DNA from: Arsenophonus sp052174475
GTDB taxonomy: Bacteria; Pseudomonadota; Gammaproteobacteria; Enterobacterales; Enterobacteriaceae
DNA length: 64,000 nt
NCBI GenBank assembly: GCA_052174475.1
Contig: JBQMRO010000042.1
Span: 124,001-188,000 of the forward strand
Reading direction: 5' to 3'
A program made the translations under genes and the position numbers. The notes beneath the pieces were generated by a model. The model was given only the letters and a program-made list of their open reading frames with translations. It had not been told where the DNA came from and did not search any database. Shown piece after piece: positions 61,836-64,000 of this stretch. Position 1 is the stretch's first letter. The number at the start of each line of letters is the position of its first letter.

Positions 61836-62334
61836 TTAATACACAAGTATCGCACGACGATTTTTAGCATATGCTGCTTCGTCATTGCCTTGTATAGCCG
61901 GTTTTTCTTTACCATAAGATATGATAGCAATTTGCTTATCGTTTACGCCTTTACTTTGTAAGTAAAATTTTACAGTATTAGCGCGACGTTCACCAAGTGC
62001 AATATTATACTCTGGCGTGCCCTTTTCATCAGTATGCCCTTCTACAGTAATTTTAATTGAAGGATTACTGCGTAGAAAAGTTGCATGTTGATCTAATAGC
62101 TGTGTATATTCTAGTTTAACATCATATTTATCAAAACTAAAATAAACAATGTTGTTACTTTGCAATTCTTGTGTTTGTTGACGATTCAATTGCTTAGCTA
62201 TCAAGCTAGTATTGCTATCTGTTACATTGTTTTTAGTATCAATATTGCTATTATTTTTTTTTTGAGCTGCATGCTGCAAAAGCTAGTATAGATAACATTA
62301 ACATTAACCCATTAAGAATTTTATTCAATTGCAT
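61836..62334 (-). CDS. pal: peptidoglycan-associated lipoprotein Pal, frameshift at an A10 run
   Basis: Outer-membrane lipoprotein of the Tol-Pal system that binds peptidoglycan. The ATG at 62334, after AAAGGATT, starts a signal peptide MQLNKILNGLMLM...LAFAACSS with a standard lipobox Cys. The sense strand then has ten consecutive A (62254-62263) and meets TAA TAG. With nine A the frame joins exactly onto KKNNSNIDTKNN and the whole OmpA-like domain (NIVYFSFDKYD, VEGHTDEKGTPEYNIALGERRA, YGKEKPAIQGNDEAAYAKNRRA) to the normal end ILVY. The downstream domain is otherwise unmutated, so the gene is probably functional through slippage, or the run length varies. Without correction only a 147-codon frame lacking an export signal remains. 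Confidence 0.92.
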
Positions 62335-62380
62335 ATTATTCAATCCTTTAATTGTTATTAACATACGTATTTAGTATATA

Positions 62381-63679
62381 TTATAAATACGGCGACCAGG
62401 CAGGAAATTTAACTTTTCCATCAGTTGCCGGCAGACGCGCTTTGAAACGTCCATCCGTTGATACCAGCTGTAATGCAGTATCTCCTCCTTGTGAGGTCGT
62501 ATAAATTACCATAGTACCATTAGGTGCGATACTTGGCGTTTCATCCAGGAACGTATCCGTCAAATATTCAACATTACCCGTTGCTAAATCCTGTTTAACA
62601 ATCTGCTGTTTACCATTACTTGAGTTGACCATTACCATAAATTTACCATCAGAGCTAACGCTTGGATTCTGGTTTTGATTTCTTTCCCAAGTAATACGCT
62701 CTGGTACGCTACCAGCATTAATATTTAGTTTATATATTTGTGGATTCCCAGCTTGATCAGAAGTGTAAATAAGCGTCTGACTGTCTGGCATCCAACTAGG
62801 TTCAGTATTGTTACTGCGATCATTTGTTATTTGTTGAGTTTGACCACTGACTAAGTCCATTACATAAAGATTTAAACTTCCACTCTTCGAGAGTGCAAAA
62901 GCAAGCTTTCTACCATTTGGGGAGAAAGTGGGAGCACCATTATGACGAGGGAAAGCGGTAATCTGCCGAACTTCGCCTGTCGCTAACGTTTGCATAACTA
63001 AGGCTGAACTATTACTTTCAAAGGTTACATAGGCTATTTTTTCGCCATCAGCCGACCAGGCTGGAGACATCAGTGGTTCAGTTGATCGGTGAACAGTAAA
63101 TTGATTATAGCCATCATAATCTGAAACCCTTAATTCATAAGGAATTTTTTCATCATTAGTTTTAACCACATAAGCGATACGGGTACGAAATGCACCTCGA
63201 ATACCAGTTAATTTAGCAAAGACTTCATCGCTAATAGTATGCGCTGCATAACGCAACCATTTTGATGCTACTTTTAATTGGTTTTGCGTCAATACTACGC
63301 CAGGGGAATTCACCACATCAACCAATTGATAATTAATAATATACTGACCATCAGCAGCTGGCTGTATCTGACCAACAACAACTGCATTAATACCTGACGC
63401 CGTCCAAAAATTAGCTGTGACTTCTGATGCGGTGCTTGGTTGTTGAAGCATATGACTGGGATCGATAGGATTAAATTTACCGCTATTGTGTAAATCAGCA
63501 GCAACTATTCGTCCTAGATCCTCAGCTAAAGTAGCTGTTCCAATCCATTTAAAAGGCACAATAGCGATAGGTGGTGCAGTGTTAACACCTTGGGTAATTT
63601 TAATTCGAATTTCTGCCTGAGCAGATGATAACGCCAATAATATTAAAAAAGCTAATAATAATTTAAAAGCTTGCTTCAT
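62381..63679 (-). CDS. tolB: Tol-Pal system translocation protein TolB
   Basis: Periplasmic protein linking TolA to Pal for outer-membrane constriction at division. 432 aa (430 in E. coli). Signal peptide MKQAFKLLLAFLILLALSSAQA, N-terminal domain EIRIKITQGVNTAPPIAIVPF, then a six-bladed beta-propeller with repeated TolB/WD40-like boxes: SPAWSADGEKIAYVTFES, APTFSPNGRKLAFALSKSG, EPSWMPDSQTLIYTSDQAG, NPSVSSDGKFMVMV, TPSIAPNGTMVIYTTSQGG, and FPAWSPYL at the end. AAGGAG ribosome site before the ATG. Intact. Confidence 0.97.
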   Translation of the reverse strand: MKQAFKLLLAFLILLALSSAQAEIRIKITQGVNTAPPIAIVPFKWIGTATLAEDLGRIVAADLHNSGKFNPIDPSHMLQQPSTASEVTANFWTASGINAVVVGQIQPAADGQYIINYQLVDVVNSPGVVLTQNQLKVASKWLRYAAHTISDEVFAKLTGIRGAFRTRIAYVVKTNDEKIPYELRVSDYDGYNQFTVHRSTEPLMSPAWSADGEKIAYVTFESNSSALVMQTLATGEVRQITAFPRHNGAPTFSPNGRKLAFALSKSGSLNLYVMDLVSGQTQQITNDRSNNTEPSWMPDSQTLIYTSDQAGNPQIYKLNINAGSVPERITWERNQNQNPSVSSDGKFMVMVNSSNGKQQIVKQDLATGNVEYLTDTFLDETPSIAPNGTMVIYTTSQGGDTALQLVSTDGRFKARLPATDGKVKFPAWSPYL

Positions 63680-63812
63680 TTTTTCTCCTTTAATTACGTA
63701 TTCAGTCCGTAATAATTAATTTAAATTTTAACAAAGGTGTATGCACAAAACTAAACAACTGAAAACTTTTATTAATTTTCTTGACATTACGTTGTTTGTA
63801 ACCTTACACAAA
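63680..63812. promoter_or_regulatory. tolA-tolB intergenic region
   Basis: 132 bases between tolA and tolB, longer than a typical operon gap. No terminator is obvious; AAAGGAG just upstream of tolB is its ribosome site. TTGACA-like ATTTTCTTGACATTACG occurs on the + strand only. Confidence 0.4.
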
Positions 63813-64000
63813 CTAAGGTTTGAATACTAAAGTGCTTCCCTGTTCATTAAATGCATCATAAATACTACGACTGGATGGTTTAGGCATTGTTGCTGTTTTA
63901 ATTGCACGTATCGCTGCGTCGCAGAGTGATTGATCATTTGCTGTATTACTTTTAGGCGAAACGCTAATTAGCATGCCGTCAGGAGCGAGTTTTATCTTTA
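63813..64000 (-). CDS. tolA: TolA, C-terminal end (partial)
   Basis: The minus strand from the window edge reads KIKLAPDGMLISVSPKSNTA then NDQSLCDAAIRAIKTATMPKP and ends LVFKP with TAG at 63813-63815. This is the C-terminal domain of TolA (E. coli RIKLAPDGMLLDIKPEGGD...ALCQAALAAAK...LDFKP), the part that contacts TolB and Pal across the periplasm. The rest of the gene is outside the window. No damage seen in this piece. Confidence 0.93.
   Translation of the reverse strand, partial: KIKLAPDGMLISVSPKSNTANDQSLCDAAIRAIKTATMPKPSSRSIYDAFNEQGSTLVFKP

Noticed and set aside
1..64000. CRISPR arrays, prophage modules, toxin-antitoxin or defence systems
   Set aside because: No regularly spaced repeats, phage structural genes or defence-gene motifs could be recognised; the non-coding bulk is explained mostly by IS relics and pseudogenes.

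Overview
The window comes from a degenerating, AT-rich gammaproteobacterial (enterobacterial) genome. Every intact gene reads as an orthologue of a familiar Enterobacterales gene: yidC, yidD, rnpA, rpmH, dnaA, dnaN, gyrB, digH, pabB, gnd, yoaE, dcd, udk, metG, rhtA, ybgI, pgm, pal, tolB and tolA. Most of the remaining DNA is eroded genes and dead insertion sequences. That state is typical of a recently host-restricted insect symbiont; a Serratia symbiotica-like lineage is my best guess, by inference only.

Layout. 0-9.2 kb is the chromosome-start block: rpmH-rnpA-yidD-yidC leftward and dnaA-dnaN-(recF pseudogene)-gyrB rightward, with a dead IS481-family element between the two arms. 9.2-23.1 kb holds digH, pabB, gnd and yoaE separated by IS256-family copies, with a pstB (perhaps phoU) relic between two inverted IS256 copies. 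23.1-32.9 kb is an old asmA-dcd-udk-metG/mrp neighbourhood: asmA and mrp are pseudogenes and metG has lost its C-terminal domain to an IS256 fragment. 33-42.2 kb has IS481/IS91/IS256 debris, a dps pseudogene beside intact rhtA, a LOG-family pseudogene and a gltA pseudogene. 42.5-55.3 kb has ybgI, then a kdpFAB...E operon split by at least four IS insertions, then pgm with a seqA pseudogene. 55.4-60.8 kb is IS debris and unidentified sequence. 60.8-64 kb is tRNA-Lys and the tolA-tolB-pal-cpoB cluster, with cpoB broken and pal carrying a frameshift at an A10 run.

Mobile DNA. I count about twelve copies or fragments of one IS256-family element (about 1.4 kb, ends resembling GAGTTAT), at least seven of an IS481-family element, two of an IS91/ISCR-like element, and three of a repeat I could not name. 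None has an intact transposase: an ancient burst now decaying in place.

Function. What survives is core: replication, membrane insertion, RNase P, methionyl-tRNA synthetase, nucleotide salvage, folate precursor synthesis, pentose phosphate pathway, phosphoglucomutase and the Tol-Pal envelope machine. What is lost is regulatory or stress related: seqA, recF, dps, the Kdp potassium pump, Pst phosphate uptake, citrate synthase, asmA and mrp. I found no coherent novel system. The most interesting points are the pal homopolymer frameshift, the metG truncation at the known minimal catalytic core, the layered break-up of kdp, and structured or repeated sequences inside the decayed DNA.
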